DNA of 64,000 bases from Leptothrix discophora (GTDB lineage Bacteria > Pseudomonadota > Gammaproteobacteria > Burkholderiales > Burkholderiaceae_C). The notes beneath the pieces are model-generated. The model was given only the letters and a program-made list of their open reading frames with translations. It searched no databases and was not told where the DNA came from. Below, in pieces: positions 27,190 to 35,921 of this stretch. Every line of letters starts with the position of its first letter. Within the stretch, counting starts at the first letter, position 1. The stretch covers positions 496,001-560,000 of the forward strand of contig NZ_JAUZEE010000001.1 in the NCBI RefSeq assembly GCF_030705305.1, in the 5' to 3' direction. Made by a program: the position numbers and the translations under genes.

Positions 27190-27422
27190 AGCAATTCCCG
27201 ATCGCCCTCGACGTTGTCGCCGCGTCCGTCGGCCATGAAATCGGGGCTGAAGCGGGCCAGTTTGCCGAGCACGTCGCCAACCCGTCGACGGGTCGGGCGG
27301 ATGCGCAATTCATCGCCGTCGCGCTCGATCAGCAGGTCCATGTCCCAGCTGTCATAGGCCAGTTCGGCAGGAATGCGCACGGCCTGGGAATTGCCATTCT
27401 TGAAAAGTCGGGTGACGGGCAT
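27186..27422 (-). CDS. vapB: Antitoxin, VapB/VagC (AbrB-type) family
   Basis: A 78-aa antitoxin. The ATG at 27422 gives the diagnostic MPVTRLFKNGNSQAVRIPAE, a swapped-hairpin AbrB/SpoVT DNA-binding domain. The C-terminal tail (about 45-78) is the toxin-binding part, with the acidic/aromatic FSPDFMADGRGD segment. The longer open frame upstream runs through the promoter and operator. It should repress its own promoter through the palindrome at 27440-27455. Confidence 0.93.
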   Translation of the reverse strand: MPVTRLFKNGNSQAVRIPAELAYDSWDMDLLIERDGDELRIRPTRRRVGDVLGKLARFSPDFMADGRGDNVEGDRELL

Positions 27423-27439
27423 GTCGGGCTCCCTGGATG

Positions 27440-27458
27440 GATGTACGTGTACATCATA
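27440..27458 (-). promoter_or_regulatory. vapBC -10 and palindromic operator
   Basis: GATGTAC-GT-GTACATC (27440-27455) is a perfect 7-bp inverted repeat with a 2-bp centre. On the minus strand it overlaps a good -10, TATGAT (27458-27453), and lies 17 bp before the vapB ATG. This is the standard arrangement for autorepression. Confidence 0.7.
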
Positions 27459-27680
27459 AGGGGAGTCGGGCCGCGTTGGGAAGATCGGTGCGATCCGGGA
27501 CCGGGCGCGGGCGCTGTCGTGCCGGGCGGCATCGGGGCGGGTGACGATGTGGAGGGTGGCCATGGCTTGCCTTCGTGGAGAGAAGGCCGCAATCTCCGCC
27601 CGTCCCCGCAGGATGGGTATCACCCACAAGGGGGTGGCACCCGTCGTTTTTGGGGATGACGCCCATCAGCGGGCCAGCCG

Positions 27681-28472
27681 TCAGCCAGCCCGACGCCATG
27701 CCGGCACGGCCTGTTCGTGGACCTGCAGGGCCAGGGCGGCGGGATGGTCCGGCGCCAGCGTGGCGACCTCGCCGACCACCACGATGGCCGGGCTCACCAG
27801 GCCTTCCCGGGCGATGTCGGCCACGACCTCGCCCAGGCGGCTGTGCAGGTGACGCTGGGCCGGCGTGTGCGCAGCCTGCACGATGGACACCGGCATGTCG
27901 GCCGTCAGGCCGCCGGCGCGCAGGCCAGCGACGATGTCCTCCAGGCGCGCCAGGCCCATGTAGATCACCAGCGTCAGGCCGGTGCGGGCCAGCGCGGCCC
28001 AGTCGGGCGCGCGACCGTCGTCCTTGGCATGGCCGGTGACCAGCGCGACGCCGGGCGCGCAGCGGCGGTCGGTCACCGGGATGCCGATCGAGGCCGGCGC
28101 GGCGATGCCCGAGGTCAGGCCGCTGATCACCTCGACCGCCAGGCCGGCTTCGCGCAGCGCGCTGCATTCCTCGCCGCCGCGGCCGAACACGAAGGGGTCC
28201 CCGCCCTTCAGGCGCACCACCCGCTCACCGCGCAGCGCCTCGCTGACCAGGCGCTTGTGGATGAAGGCCTGCGGCGTGCTGACCTGGCCGCCGCGCTTGC
28301 CCACGCGGATCACGCGGGCGTCGCGGCGCAAGTAGCGCAGCACCTCGGGCTGGACCAGGTCGTCGACCAGCGCGACGGTGGCCCGCCGCAGCGCGCGCAC
28401 GGCCTTGATCGTGAGCAGTTCCGCGTCGCCGGGGCCGGCGCCGATGAGCGTGACGGGATAGATCGTGGTCAT
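27681..28472 (-). CDS. cobA: Uroporphyrinogen-III C-methyltransferase
   Basis: A 263-aa SAM-dependent enzyme that makes precorrin-2, the precursor of sirohaem. The ATG at 28472 is preferred; the open frame upstream overlaps nasA. Motifs are LIGAGPGDAELLTIKAVRAL, the VRLKGGDPFVFGRGGEE loop, GIPVTDR and VVVGEVATL. It lacks the N-terminal CysG dehydrogenase/ferrochelatase part, so it is the single-domain SUMT. As the last gene of the nitrate cluster it would supply sirohaem for a nitrite reductase, which is not encoded in the window. Confidence 0.94.
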   Translation of the reverse strand: MTTIYPVTLIGAGPGDAELLTIKAVRALRRATVALVDDLVQPEVLRYLRRDARVIRVGKRGGQVSTPQAFIHKRLVSEALRGERVVRLKGGDPFVFGRGGEECSALREAGLAVEVISGLTSGIAAPASIGIPVTDRRCAPGVALVTGHAKDDGRAPDWAALARTGLTLVIYMGLARLEDIVAGLRAGGLTADMPVSIVQAAHTPAQRHLHSRLGEVVADIAREGLVSPAIVVVGEVATLAPDHPAALALQVHEQAVPAWRRAG

Positions 28473-28519
28473 GGTGGCAACGGAGGTCGACGGTGGAACG
28501 GTGTGACCGCTGGCGCGTG

Positions 28520-31360
28520 TCAGGTGGTCGCGGAGGCCATGGGCACGATCGCCTTCGTGGCCGCCGTGCCCAGGCTGTGCTGGACCATGGTTCGCAGCCT
28601 GGGCAGGCAACTGCCACATTGCGTGCCGCACTTCAGGCTGGCCTGCAGGCGATCCAGGCGTTCGGCCGGCTCGCGGCAGGCCACCGGCATGGCGAGCAAG
28701 GCATCGCCGATGCGCTGCTCGCTGACGTCCAGGCAGGCGCAGACCTGCGGGCTGCGTGCGGCCATGGCGGTCGGGGCGTTGGGCGTGGCGGCCAGCAGCG
28801 CGCGGCCAATGGACGCGGCATCGCCGTCCTGCTGGAGCAGGTCGAGCATCCAGGTTGCGGCGCGCGTGTCGCCGGCCAGCAGGAAGGACGTCAGCCGGCC
28901 CGCCGCGTCGATGCTCACGGCGCGGTCTTGCCCCGCGTGCCGGTCGGCGTAGCGCAGGGCCTGCGGCGCGTCGAGCCGCAGCAGTGCCTGGGTGCTTGCC
29001 AGCCAGTCGGTCGTGAGCGGCTGGTCCGACGCCACCCGCAGCAGCAGGCCGACGCGGCCCTGCGGCTCGCGCCCGAAGGGCACGCAGCTGGCGTAGGTCA
29101 ACTGGGCCATCAGCGCCTGCAGGCCTTCGCGGGCGTCGACCCATGCGGATTCGGGCAGCCAGGCTGCGCCGACGGCCTGCCAGGGCAGCTCGGCCGGCTC
29201 GATGCGGACGGCGCTGTGCTTGAGCTCCGGCTGGCCCGATGCTGGGCAGCAGGCCGGCTGGGTCAGCGTGTTGACGCCGCCACTGCCGGCGCCGCCCAGC
29301 ACCTCGCTGCCCCAGTGCATGGCCAGGTGGGCCTGGGCATCGCCCGGCTCGTCGCTGGCCTGCACGGGCACGACCAGGCTGCCGCGCCGCGAGCTCACCC
29401 GCACCAGATGGCCGCTCGCGAGGCCCAGCCGGTCGAGATCACGCGGCGCCACCTGCAGGGCGGGTTCGGGCGTGTGCGCCAGCAGGCGGCCCAGCGTGCC
29501 GGTGCGGCTCATGCCGTGCCACTGGTCGCGCAGGCGGCCGCTGGTCAGGGCGAAAGGGAAGTCCGCATCCTGCGACTCGGCCGTGGCGCGCGGTGCCGGT
29601 GCGCTGAAGCGGGCACGGCCGTCGGGGGTCACGAACTGGCCGTCGGCGTAGAGCCGGGCCTTGCCGGTCGACTGGCCTTCCGGGCACGGCCATTGCACCG
29701 GTGCGCGGTCCAGCGCGGCCCAGTCCAGCCCGGTGATGTCGAGGTCGCGGCCGCGGGTCATCTCCCGGTGTTCGAGCCAGACCGATTCGGGCGTCGGGAA
29801 ATCGAACAGGGAGCGGCCGGCGTGTTCGGGCGTGCGCCGCGACGGCAGGCGGGCTTCCAGGCGCTGCGCCACGTCGCGGGCGATGCGCCAGTCGTGGCGG
29901 GCCTCGCCGGGTGCGGCGATGGCCGGGCGCACGCGGCTGATGCGGCGCTCGCTGTTGGTCACGCTGCCTTCCTTCTCGCCCCAGCTGCTGGCCGGCAGGA
30001 GCAGGTCGGCGTAGGGCGTCGTCGCGGTGTGGCGATAGGCTTCCTGCAGCACGACGAACTCGCAGCGTTCGAGCGCGCGGCGCACCAGCGTCTGGTCGGG
30101 CAGCGACTGGGCCGGGTTGGTGCAGGCGATCCACAGCGCACGGATCTCGCCCTCGGCCGCGGCCTCGAACATCTGCACCGCCGCCTTGCCCGGCTTGGCC
30201 GGCACGTCGGTGACGCCCCACAGCCGCGCCACCTCGGCACGGTGCGCGGCGTTGCCGAGGTCGCGGTGCGCACTCAGCAGCGTGGCCATGCCACCGACCT
30301 CGCGTCCGCCCATCGCGTTGGGCTGGCCGGTCAGCGACAGCGGCCCGGCGCCGGGCTGGCCGATCTGGCCGCAGGCCAGGTGCAGGTTGATCAGCGTGGT
30401 GTTCTTGTCGGTGCCGCTGCTGCTCTGGTTGAGGCCCTGGCAATACAGGCTCAGCGTCGGCTGGCGGCGCGTGGACACGCCCGCGGCATCGAGGCCGGCG
30501 AACCAGCGGGCGGCCTGCACCACGTCCGCCTCCGGCACGCCGCAGACCCGTGCGGCATGGGTTGGCGTGATGTCGCGCACGCGGTCGCGCAGCGCGTCGA
30601 AGCCGGTCGTGCGGGCGGCGATCCAGGCGGCGTCGTGCAGGCCTTCGGCCAGCATCACGTGCAGCATCGCGTGGTGCAGCGTGACGTCGCTGCCGGGCTG
30701 GATCGGCAGGTGCAGGTCGGCCACCGCGGCGGTCTCGGTTCGGCGCGGATCGACCACCACCAGCTTCATGTCGGGGTTGGCCGCGCGGGCGTCCTCCAGG
30801 CGGCGGAACAGCACCGGATGGGCCCAGGCCATGTTGCTGCCGGTGATGAAGACGGTGCGGGCGAGCGCCAGGTCCTCGTAGCAGGCAGGCGGCGCATCCG
30901 CCCCCAGGCTGGCCTTGTAGCCGGCCACCGCGCTGCTCATGCACAGGCGCGAGTTGGTGTCGACGTTGTTGGTGCCCAGCAGACCCTTGGCCAGCTTGTT
31001 GAAGACGTGGTAGTCCTCGGTCAGCAGCTGGCCCGAGAGGTAGAAGCCGACCGCGTCCGGGCCGTGGGCCTGGAGGGTCTGCGCGAACCGGTCGGCGACC
31101 TGGTCCAGCGCCGCGTCCCAGCCGATCGGCGCGAGCGGCTGGCCGCGCCCCGCGCGGGCCATCGGCCGGTGCAGGCGTGCAGTCTGCAGCAGCACCGGCG
31201 TGGCCGTCAGGTGCAGCGTGCTGCCCTTGGTGCACAGGCGGCCGAAGTTGGCCGGATGGTCCGGATCGCCGCGCACGCCGGTGATCCGGCCGGCCTCGTG
31301 CTCGATGACGACGCCGCAGCCGACGCCGCAGTAGGGGCAGGTGGAACGGGTCTCGGACAT
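28520..31360 (-). CDS. nasA: Assimilatory nitrate reductase catalytic subunit
   Basis: A 946-aa cytoplasmic molybdoenzyme that reduces nitrate to nitrite for assimilation. The N-terminal [4Fe-4S] site uses Cys 8, 11, 15 and 43 (CPYCGVGCGV). The bis-MGD domains follow, with the active-site Cys in NSRLCMSSAVAGYK and landmarks GSNMAWAHPVLFRRLE and NQSSSGTDKNTTLIN. The last 75 or so residues form a BFD-like [2Fe-2S] domain (VCACLDVSEQRIG ... CGTQCGSCLP), as in Klebsiella NasA. It has no Tat signal, consistent with an assimilatory enzyme. It lies 47 bp before cobA. Confidence 0.95.
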   Translation of the reverse strand: MSETRSTCPYCGVGCGVVIEHEAGRITGVRGDPDHPANFGRLCTKGSTLHLTATPVLLQTARLHRPMARAGRGQPLAPIGWDAALDQVADRFAQTLQAHGPDAVGFYLSGQLLTEDYHVFNKLAKGLLGTNNVDTNSRLCMSSAVAGYKASLGADAPPACYEDLALARTVFITGSNMAWAHPVLFRRLEDARAANPDMKLVVVDPRRTETAAVADLHLPIQPGSDVTLHHAMLHVMLAEGLHDAAWIAARTTGFDALRDRVRDITPTHAARVCGVPEADVVQAARWFAGLDAAGVSTRRQPTLSLYCQGLNQSSSGTDKNTTLINLHLACGQIGQPGAGPLSLTGQPNAMGGREVGGMATLLSAHRDLGNAAHRAEVARLWGVTDVPAKPGKAAVQMFEAAAEGEIRALWIACTNPAQSLPDQTLVRRALERCEFVVLQEAYRHTATTPYADLLLPASSWGEKEGSVTNSERRISRVRPAIAAPGEARHDWRIARDVAQRLEARLPSRRTPEHAGRSLFDFPTPESVWLEHREMTRGRDLDITGLDWAALDRAPVQWPCPEGQSTGKARLYADGQFVTPDGRARFSAPAPRATAESQDADFPFALTSGRLRDQWHGMSRTGTLGRLLAHTPEPALQVAPRDLDRLGLASGHLVRVSSRRGSLVVPVQASDEPGDAQAHLAMHWGSEVLGGAGSGGVNTLTQPACCPASGQPELKHSAVRIEPAELPWQAVGAAWLPESAWVDAREGLQALMAQLTYASCVPFGREPQGRVGLLLRVASDQPLTTDWLASTQALLRLDAPQALRYADRHAGQDRAVSIDAAGRLTSFLLAGDTRAATWMLDLLQQDGDAASIGRALLAATPNAPTAMAARSPQVCACLDVSEQRIGDALLAMPVACREPAERLDRLQASLKCGTQCGSCLPRLRTMVQHSLGTAATKAIVPMASATT

Positions 31361-31410
31361 GAGGCAGGAAGGGGCTGGACCTGGCGTCGGTCGCGGGTTG
31401 GGGAGGGCGA

Positions 31411-32661
31411 TCAGGCCGCCGCCGGCTCGGCCGCCGCCGCGCCGAACATCAGCGCATGGCGCAGCGCTCGCACGTTGCGGCCTTCGCGGATCAGCTGCAG
31501 ATACCAGGCGCCGTCGGAGGTGTCGCCATACAGGCAGGCGCCGACCAGCTTGTCCTGGTGCAGCACCAGCTTGCGGTAGACGCCGCCGGGCGGGTCGCTC
31601 AGCACGATCTCCTCATGGCCGTCGCCGCCCATGAAGTTGCCGGCCGAGTACAGCGAGATGCCGGTCACCTTGAGCTGCGTGCTGACCTGGCTGCCGGCAT
31701 AGCGGCCGATGCCGAACTCGGCCAGATGGGTCGCGCAGACACGGCCCTGCTCGAACACCGGGGCGACCAGGCCGTAGGCAATGCCCCGATGCGCCGCACA
31801 TTCGCCGACCGCGTAGATGCGCGGGTCGGTCACGCTCTGCAGCGTGTCGGTGACGACGATGCCGCGTTCGCAGCGCAGCCCGGCGGCCTCGGCCAGCGCG
31901 GTGTTCGGGCGGATGCCGGCGGCCATCACGACCAGGTCGGCGGGGATCTCGCGGGCGTCCTGGAAACGCACCGCACGGACCCGGCCCGCGTCGTTGCCGA
32001 GCAGTGCCTCGGTCTGCGCACCCATCTCGAAGCGCAGGCCACGGCTGACCAGCTCGGCCTGCAGCAGCGCGCCGGCCGCGGCGTCGAGCTGGCGGTCCAT
32101 CGGCCAGGCGGCCAGGTGGACCACCGTGACCTGCATGCCACGCAGGCTCAGGCCGTTGGCGGCCTCCAGGCCCAGCACGCCACCGCCGATGACCACCGCA
32201 TGGCGGTGCGTGCGGGCGGTCTCGATCATGGCCTGCGTGTCGGCGATGTCGCGGTAGGAGATCACCCCGTCCAGGTCGCGTCCGGGGATGGGCGGGATGA
32301 AGGGCGTCGAGCCGGTGGCGATCAGCAGCCGGTCATAGGGCGCCTCGGTGCCGTCGTCGGCCACCACCATGCGGCGCACGCGGTCGATGCGCTCGACCTT
32401 GCGGCCCAGGTGCAGGGTGATGCCGTGGCGTTCGTACCAGTCCAGCGGGTTCAGCACGATCTGCTCGATCGTCTGTTCGCCGGCCAGCACCGGGCTGAGC
32501 AGGATGCGGTTGTAGTTCGGGTGCGGCTCGGCGCCGAACACGGTGATGTCGTGCAGGCCGGGCGCGATCTTCAGCAGCTCCTCGATCGTGCGCACGCCGG
32601 CCATGCCGTTGCCGACAAGGACGAGGCGCTGTCGGCGGGCCGGAAGATCGTCGCGCTTCAT
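31411..32661 (-). CDS. nasC: NAD(P)H:FAD reductase subunit of assimilatory nitrate reductase
   Basis: A 416-aa FAD/NAD(P)-binding oxidoreductase. The first Rossmann motif is VLVGNGMAGVRTIEELL and the second is VVIGGGVLGLEAANGL. The sequence matches the N-terminal FAD half of NirB nitrite reductase, but the sirohaem/4Fe-4S half of that roughly 850-aa protein is absent. It is therefore the electron-feeding subunit (NasC type) for the nitrate reductase encoded next, not a nitrite reductase. Its ATG overlaps the ATPase stop (ATGA), so the two are coupled. Confidence 0.87.
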   Translation of the reverse strand: MKRDDLPARRQRLVLVGNGMAGVRTIEELLKIAPGLHDITVFGAEPHPNYNRILLSPVLAGEQTIEQIVLNPLDWYERHGITLHLGRKVERIDRVRRMVVADDGTEAPYDRLLIATGSTPFIPPIPGRDLDGVISYRDIADTQAMIETARTHRHAVVIGGGVLGLEAANGLSLRGMQVTVVHLAAWPMDRQLDAAAGALLQAELVSRGLRFEMGAQTEALLGNDAGRVRAVRFQDAREIPADLVVMAAGIRPNTALAEAAGLRCERGIVVTDTLQSVTDPRIYAVGECAAHRGIAYGLVAPVFEQGRVCATHLAEFGIGRYAGSQVSTQLKVTGISLYSAGNFMGGDGHEEIVLSDPPGGVYRKLVLHQDKLVGACLYGDTSDGAWYLQLIREGRNVRALRHALMFGAAAAEPAAA

Positions 32662-33488
32662 GCCGCGTGCGCCTCGACGTGGACCTGCTTGGCGTACAGG
32701 AACTCCAGCACCGCCTCGCGGGCCTGCAGGTAGCTCGCGTCGTGAGCCATCTCCAGGCGGTTGCGGGCGGCCTCGCGCAGCGGCGGCAGCGGCACGTCCA
32801 GCACCTCGCCGATGGTGGCGGCCGGGCCGTTGGTGAGCATGACGATGCGGTCGGACAGCAGCACCGCCTCGTCGACGTCGTGCGTCACCATCATCACGGT
32901 CGAGCCGGTGGCTGCGACGATCTTCATCAGCTCGTCCTGCAGCTTGGCGCGCGTCAGCGCATCGAGCGCGCCGAAGGGCTCGTCCATCAGCAGCATCTTG
33001 GGCTCCATGGCCAGCGCCCGGGCAATGCCCACCCGCTGCTTCATGCCGCCGGAGATCTCGCCCGGCCGCTTGTCGGCCGCGTGGGTCAGGCCGACCAGGT
33101 TCAGCGCCGCCTTGGCGCGCTCGCGCAGCTGGGCCTTCTTCTCGGTCGCGCCGAAGACGCGCTCGACCGCCAGCAGGACGTTCTCCAGGCAGGTCAGCCA
33201 GGGCAGCAGCGAGTGGTTCTGGAACACCACCGCCCGGTCCGGGCCGGGGCCGCGCAGTTCGCGGCCGTCGAGCAGCAGCACGCCGCTGGTCGGCGTGGTC
33301 AGGCCGGCCACCAGGTTCAGCAGCGTCGACTTGCCACAGCCGGAATGGCCGATCAGCGCGATGAACTCGCCGCGGGCGACGTCGAGGTTGACGTCGCGCA
33401 GCGCCACGAAGGGGCCCTTGCGGGTCGGGAAGGTCATGCCGACCTGGCTGATGCTCAGGAAGCGGCTCTGGTTGGGGATGGCGGTCAT
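32658..33488 (-). CDS. nrtD: Nitrate ABC transporter ATP-binding protein
   Basis: A 276-aa ATPase of the nitrate/sulfonate/taurine importer class. Walker A is GHSGCGKST (47-55), followed by VFQNHSLLPWLTCLENV, the ISGGMKQRVGIARAL signature and LLMDEPFGALDALTR. Length and motifs match NrtD/NasD rather than NrtC, since there is no fused binding domain. It powers nitrate/nitrite uptake together with the permease and binding protein encoded just upstream. Confidence 0.92.
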   Translation of the reverse strand: MTAIPNQSRFLSISQVGMTFPTRKGPFVALRDVNLDVARGEFIALIGHSGCGKSTLLNLVAGLTTPTSGVLLLDGRELRGPGPDRAVVFQNHSLLPWLTCLENVLLAVERVFGATEKKAQLRERAKAALNLVGLTHAADKRPGEISGGMKQRVGIARALAMEPKMLLMDEPFGALDALTRAKLQDELMKIVAATGSTVMMVTHDVDEAVLLSDRIVMLTNGPAATIGEVLDVPLPPLREAARNRLEMAHDASYLQAREAVLEFLYAKQVHVEAHAA

Positions 33489-33513
33489 CTCGATTCCTTG
33501 AAGGCGTGGCGGC

Positions 33514-34476
33514 TCAGCGGTACTCGAAGCGGCGGGCGATGGCGATCAGCAGGGCTTCGAGCAGCAGTCCGACGCCGCCGATCACGAAGATCGCGATCAG
33601 GATGTGGGCGACGTTGAGGTTGTTCCACTCGTCCCACAGCCAGAAGCCGATGCCCTGGCCGCCGGTCAGCATCTCGGCGGCGACGATCACCAGCCAGGCG
33701 GTGCCCACGGCCAGCCGCACGCCGGTCAGCATGTAGGGCAGCACGGCGGGGAACAGGATCTTGCGCATCACCGTCCACTCGCTGAGGTTGAGCACGCGGG
33801 CGACGTTGAGGTAGTCCTGCGGCACCTGCCGCACCCCGACCGCCGTGTTGATCACCATCGGCCAGATCGAGCAGATGAAGATGGTCCAGATGGCGGCCGG
33901 GTTGGCGGCCTTGAACACCATCAGGCCGATCGGCAGCCAGGCCAGCGGCGAGACCGGGCGCAGCAGGCTGATGATCGGATCGAGCATCTGGTTGAGGAAG
34001 CTGAAGCGGCCGATCGCGAAGCCCAGCGGGATGCCCACCAGCGCGGCCAGGCCGAAGCCCAGGGCGACACGCTGCAGCGAGGACAGCACGTTCCAGCCGA
34101 TGCCCTGGTCGTTCGGACCCTTGACGTAGAAGGGGTCGGCGAACAGCTTCACGGCGGCATCCCAGACCGGCAGCGGCCCGGGCAGCTGCTTGTCGCCCGT
34201 CTGGGCCACGAGTTGCCACACCAGCAGCATCAGCAGCAGGCCCAGCAGCGGCGCGACGAAGCGCGACAGCAGCATGCGGCGCTGGGCCCGCAGCAGGGCG
34301 GCGGTCTGCTCGCGGGCGACGGTGTCGCCCTGGGCATGGGCCACCGCCTCGGCCAGGTCGGCCGCAGCCGGATGGGCTGCAACGACGGGCTGCGGCGCGA
34401 GCACCACGGGGGCGCTGTCGTGGACCGTCGCGACGGTCGGCGTGAGGCCCGACAGGGCCAGCGTGGATGCGCTCAT
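33514..34476 (-). CDS. nrtB: Nitrate ABC transporter permease
   Basis: A 320-aa inner-membrane permease with a cytoplasmic N-terminal extension of about 70 residues, a first helix around LLGLLLMLLVWQLVA, and the BPD-type MetI core. The EAA-like segment ARVLNLSEWTVMRKILFPAVLPYMLTGVRLAVG and the C-terminal GIGFWLWDEWNNLNVAHILIAIFVIG are characteristic of NrtB. It lies 45 bp after the binding-protein gene and 25 bp before the ATPase gene. Confidence 0.92.
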   Translation of the reverse strand: MSASTLALSGLTPTVATVHDSAPVVLAPQPVVAAHPAAADLAEAVAHAQGDTVAREQTAALLRAQRRMLLSRFVAPLLGLLLMLLVWQLVAQTGDKQLPGPLPVWDAAVKLFADPFYVKGPNDQGIGWNVLSSLQRVALGFGLAALVGIPLGFAIGRFSFLNQMLDPIISLLRPVSPLAWLPIGLMVFKAANPAAIWTIFICSIWPMVINTAVGVRQVPQDYLNVARVLNLSEWTVMRKILFPAVLPYMLTGVRLAVGTAWLVIVAAEMLTGGQGIGFWLWDEWNNLNVAHILIAIFVIGGVGLLLEALLIAIARRFEYR

Positions 34477-34521
34477 GGGGTCGCTCCTGTGCAGTCGGTT
34501 GGAGGGGATTCGACCGGCCGC

Positions 34522-35757
34522 TCAGGCGGCCTTGATCTTGAAGCTGCCGGCGTACTTGGCCGGGTCCTTGCCGTCCCAGGTGACGCCGTCGATCATCTTG
34601 CTGCTGCGCATGTCGCTTTTTGGCAGGTTGATCTTCAGCTGGGTGGCCGCTTCCTTGTAGATCGCCGTCTGGTTGATCGCCTTGGCCACGCCCAGGTAGT
34701 CGACGTCGGTCTTGAGCAGGCCCCAGCGGCGGTGCTGGGTCAGGAACCACATGCCGTCCGACAGGTAGGGGTAGTTGACCGCGCCGTCGTTGAAGAACTT
34801 CATGTGGTTCGGGTCGTCCCAGGTCTTGCCCAGGCCGTTCTGGTAGCGGCCCAGGATGCGCTGGTTGATCACGTCCACGGTGGTGTTGACGAAGGACTTC
34901 TCGGCGATCGCCTCGGCCATCTTCATCTTGTTCTGCAGGCCGGTGTCGATCCAGCGGCCGGCCTCCAGGATGGCCATGACCATCGCACGGGCGGTGTTCG
35001 GGTTCTTCTGGACGAATTCGGCGGTGGTGCCGAGCACCTTCTCGGGGTGGTCGCGCCAGATGTCCTGGGTCGTCACGGCGGTGATGCCGATGCCGTCGGC
35101 GATGGCCCGGTGGTTCCAGGGCTCGCCCACGCAGTAGCCGTCCATGTTGCCCACGCGCATGTTGGCGACCATCTGCGGCGGCGGCACGGTGATGACCTTG
35201 GCGTCCTGCATCGGGTTGATGCCGTGGGCGGCCATCCAGTAGTACAGCCACATCGCGTGGGTGCCGGTCGGGAAGGTCTGCGCGAAGGTGTACTCGCGCG
35301 GCTCGGCCTTCATCACCTTGGCCAGGCCCGCGCCGTCGACCGCGCCCTTGTCGGCCAGCTTCTTCGACAGCGTGATCGCCTGGCCGTTGTGGTTCAGGGT
35401 CATCAGCACTGCCATGTCCTTTTTCGGTCCGCCGATGCCCAGGTGAACACCGTAGACGAGGCCGTAGAGCACATGCGCGGCATCCAGTTCGCCGTTGACG
35501 AGCTTGTCACGCACGGCGGCCCAGGACGACTCCTTGCTCGGGATGATCTTGATGCCGTACTTCTCGTCGAACTTCATCAGCGAGGCCATCACCACCGAGG
35601 CGCAATCGGTCAGCGGGATGAAGCCGATGCGGACTTCCTTCTTCTCGGGTGCGTCGGAACCTGCCGCCCAGGCGCCGGCCGAAAGGGCCGAGCCTGCTGC
35701 CACGGAAGCGGTGACCGCCGCCGTTTCCTTGATGAACTGCCTGCGGCCTTCGTTCAT
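34522..35757 (-). CDS. nrtA: Nitrate-binding periplasmic protein
   Basis: A 411-aa substrate-binding protein of the NrtA/CmpA family. The ATG at 35757 puts a Tat-type signal at the very start (MNEGRRQFIKETAAVTASVAAGSALSAGAWAAG); an ATG seven codons upstream (35778) has a stronger Shine-Dalgarno (GGAG) and cannot be excluded. The mature protein shows IGFIPLTDCASVVMAS, GNMDGYCVGEPWNHRAI and the TQDIWRDHPEKVLGTTAEFV stretch that line the nitrate site in this family. It is first in nrtA-nrtB-nrtD-nasC-nasA-cobA, behind a sigma-54 promoter and an attenuator leader. Confidence 0.93.
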   Translation of the reverse strand: MNEGRRQFIKETAAVTASVAAGSALSAGAWAAGSDAPEKKEVRIGFIPLTDCASVVMASLMKFDEKYGIKIIPSKESSWAAVRDKLVNGELDAAHVLYGLVYGVHLGIGGPKKDMAVLMTLNHNGQAITLSKKLADKGAVDGAGLAKVMKAEPREYTFAQTFPTGTHAMWLYYWMAAHGINPMQDAKVITVPPPQMVANMRVGNMDGYCVGEPWNHRAIADGIGITAVTTQDIWRDHPEKVLGTTAEFVQKNPNTARAMVMAILEAGRWIDTGLQNKMKMAEAIAEKSFVNTTVDVINQRILGRYQNGLGKTWDDPNHMKFFNDGAVNYPYLSDGMWFLTQHRRWGLLKTDVDYLGVAKAINQTAIYKEAATQLKINLPKSDMRSSKMIDGVTWDGKDPAKYAGSFKIKAA

Positions 35758-35802
35758 GGTTGCCTCACGCTTGAACATGTTCCATCTCCGATCAATGCCT
35801 GG

Positions 35803-35867
35803 AAAAACGAAAGGCGTCGCGACCTCGGACCGCCGCTGGAAGCGGGAGTCGCCGGTCGGACGCCTTT
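35803..35867 (-). terminator. Attenuator (intrinsic terminator) in the nrtA leader
   Basis: On the minus strand AAAGGCGTC (35867-35859) pairs with GACGCCTTT (35818-35810), extended inwards by CGACC with GGTCG, and is followed by CGTTTTT (35809-35803). It stops 25 bp short of the first possible nrtA start, so it must be bypassed for the operon to be expressed. Its 5' arm is the loop and 3' arm of the second ANTAR hairpin, making the two structures mutually exclusive. Confidence 0.8.
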
Positions 35868-35873
35868 GCCCGA
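35856..35873 (-). promoter_or_regulatory. ANTAR-type antiterminator hairpin P2
   Basis: The minus-strand RNA TCGGGC-[AAAGGC]-GTCCGA forms a 6-bp stem (one G-U pair) with a hexaloop having A at position 1 and G at position 4, the determinants recognised by ANTAR proteins such as NasR/NasT and EutV. Its 3' half overlaps the terminator stem. Confidence 0.75.
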
Positions 35874-35886
35874 TGCCTGTTGCCTT

Positions 35887-35904
35887 CGATGCGCCATTGC
35901 ACCG
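35887..35904 (-). promoter_or_regulatory. ANTAR-type antiterminator hairpin P1
   Basis: The minus-strand RNA CGGTGC-[AATGGC]-GCATCG forms a 6-bp stem (one G-U pair) with a hexaloop having A1 and G4. The loop differs from that of P2 by one base. It would begin about 8 nucleotides from the predicted 5' end of the transcript and is 13 nucleotides before P2. Confidence 0.75.
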
Positions 35905-35921
35905 GGGCCTGATGCAGTCAT

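Noticed and set aside
27459-27680. Possible small gene upstream of vapB
   Set aside because: The open frame continues from vapB through the promoter and palindromic operator and looks like non-coding sequence. A canonical antitoxin start at 27422 explains the data.
32658-34476. Alternative call of the nrtB/nrtD pair as a taurine or sulfonate transporter
   Set aside because: The families overlap, but the binding protein is NrtA-like (about 410 aa, Tat signal) and the genes are coupled to nasC and nasA, so nitrate is far more likely.
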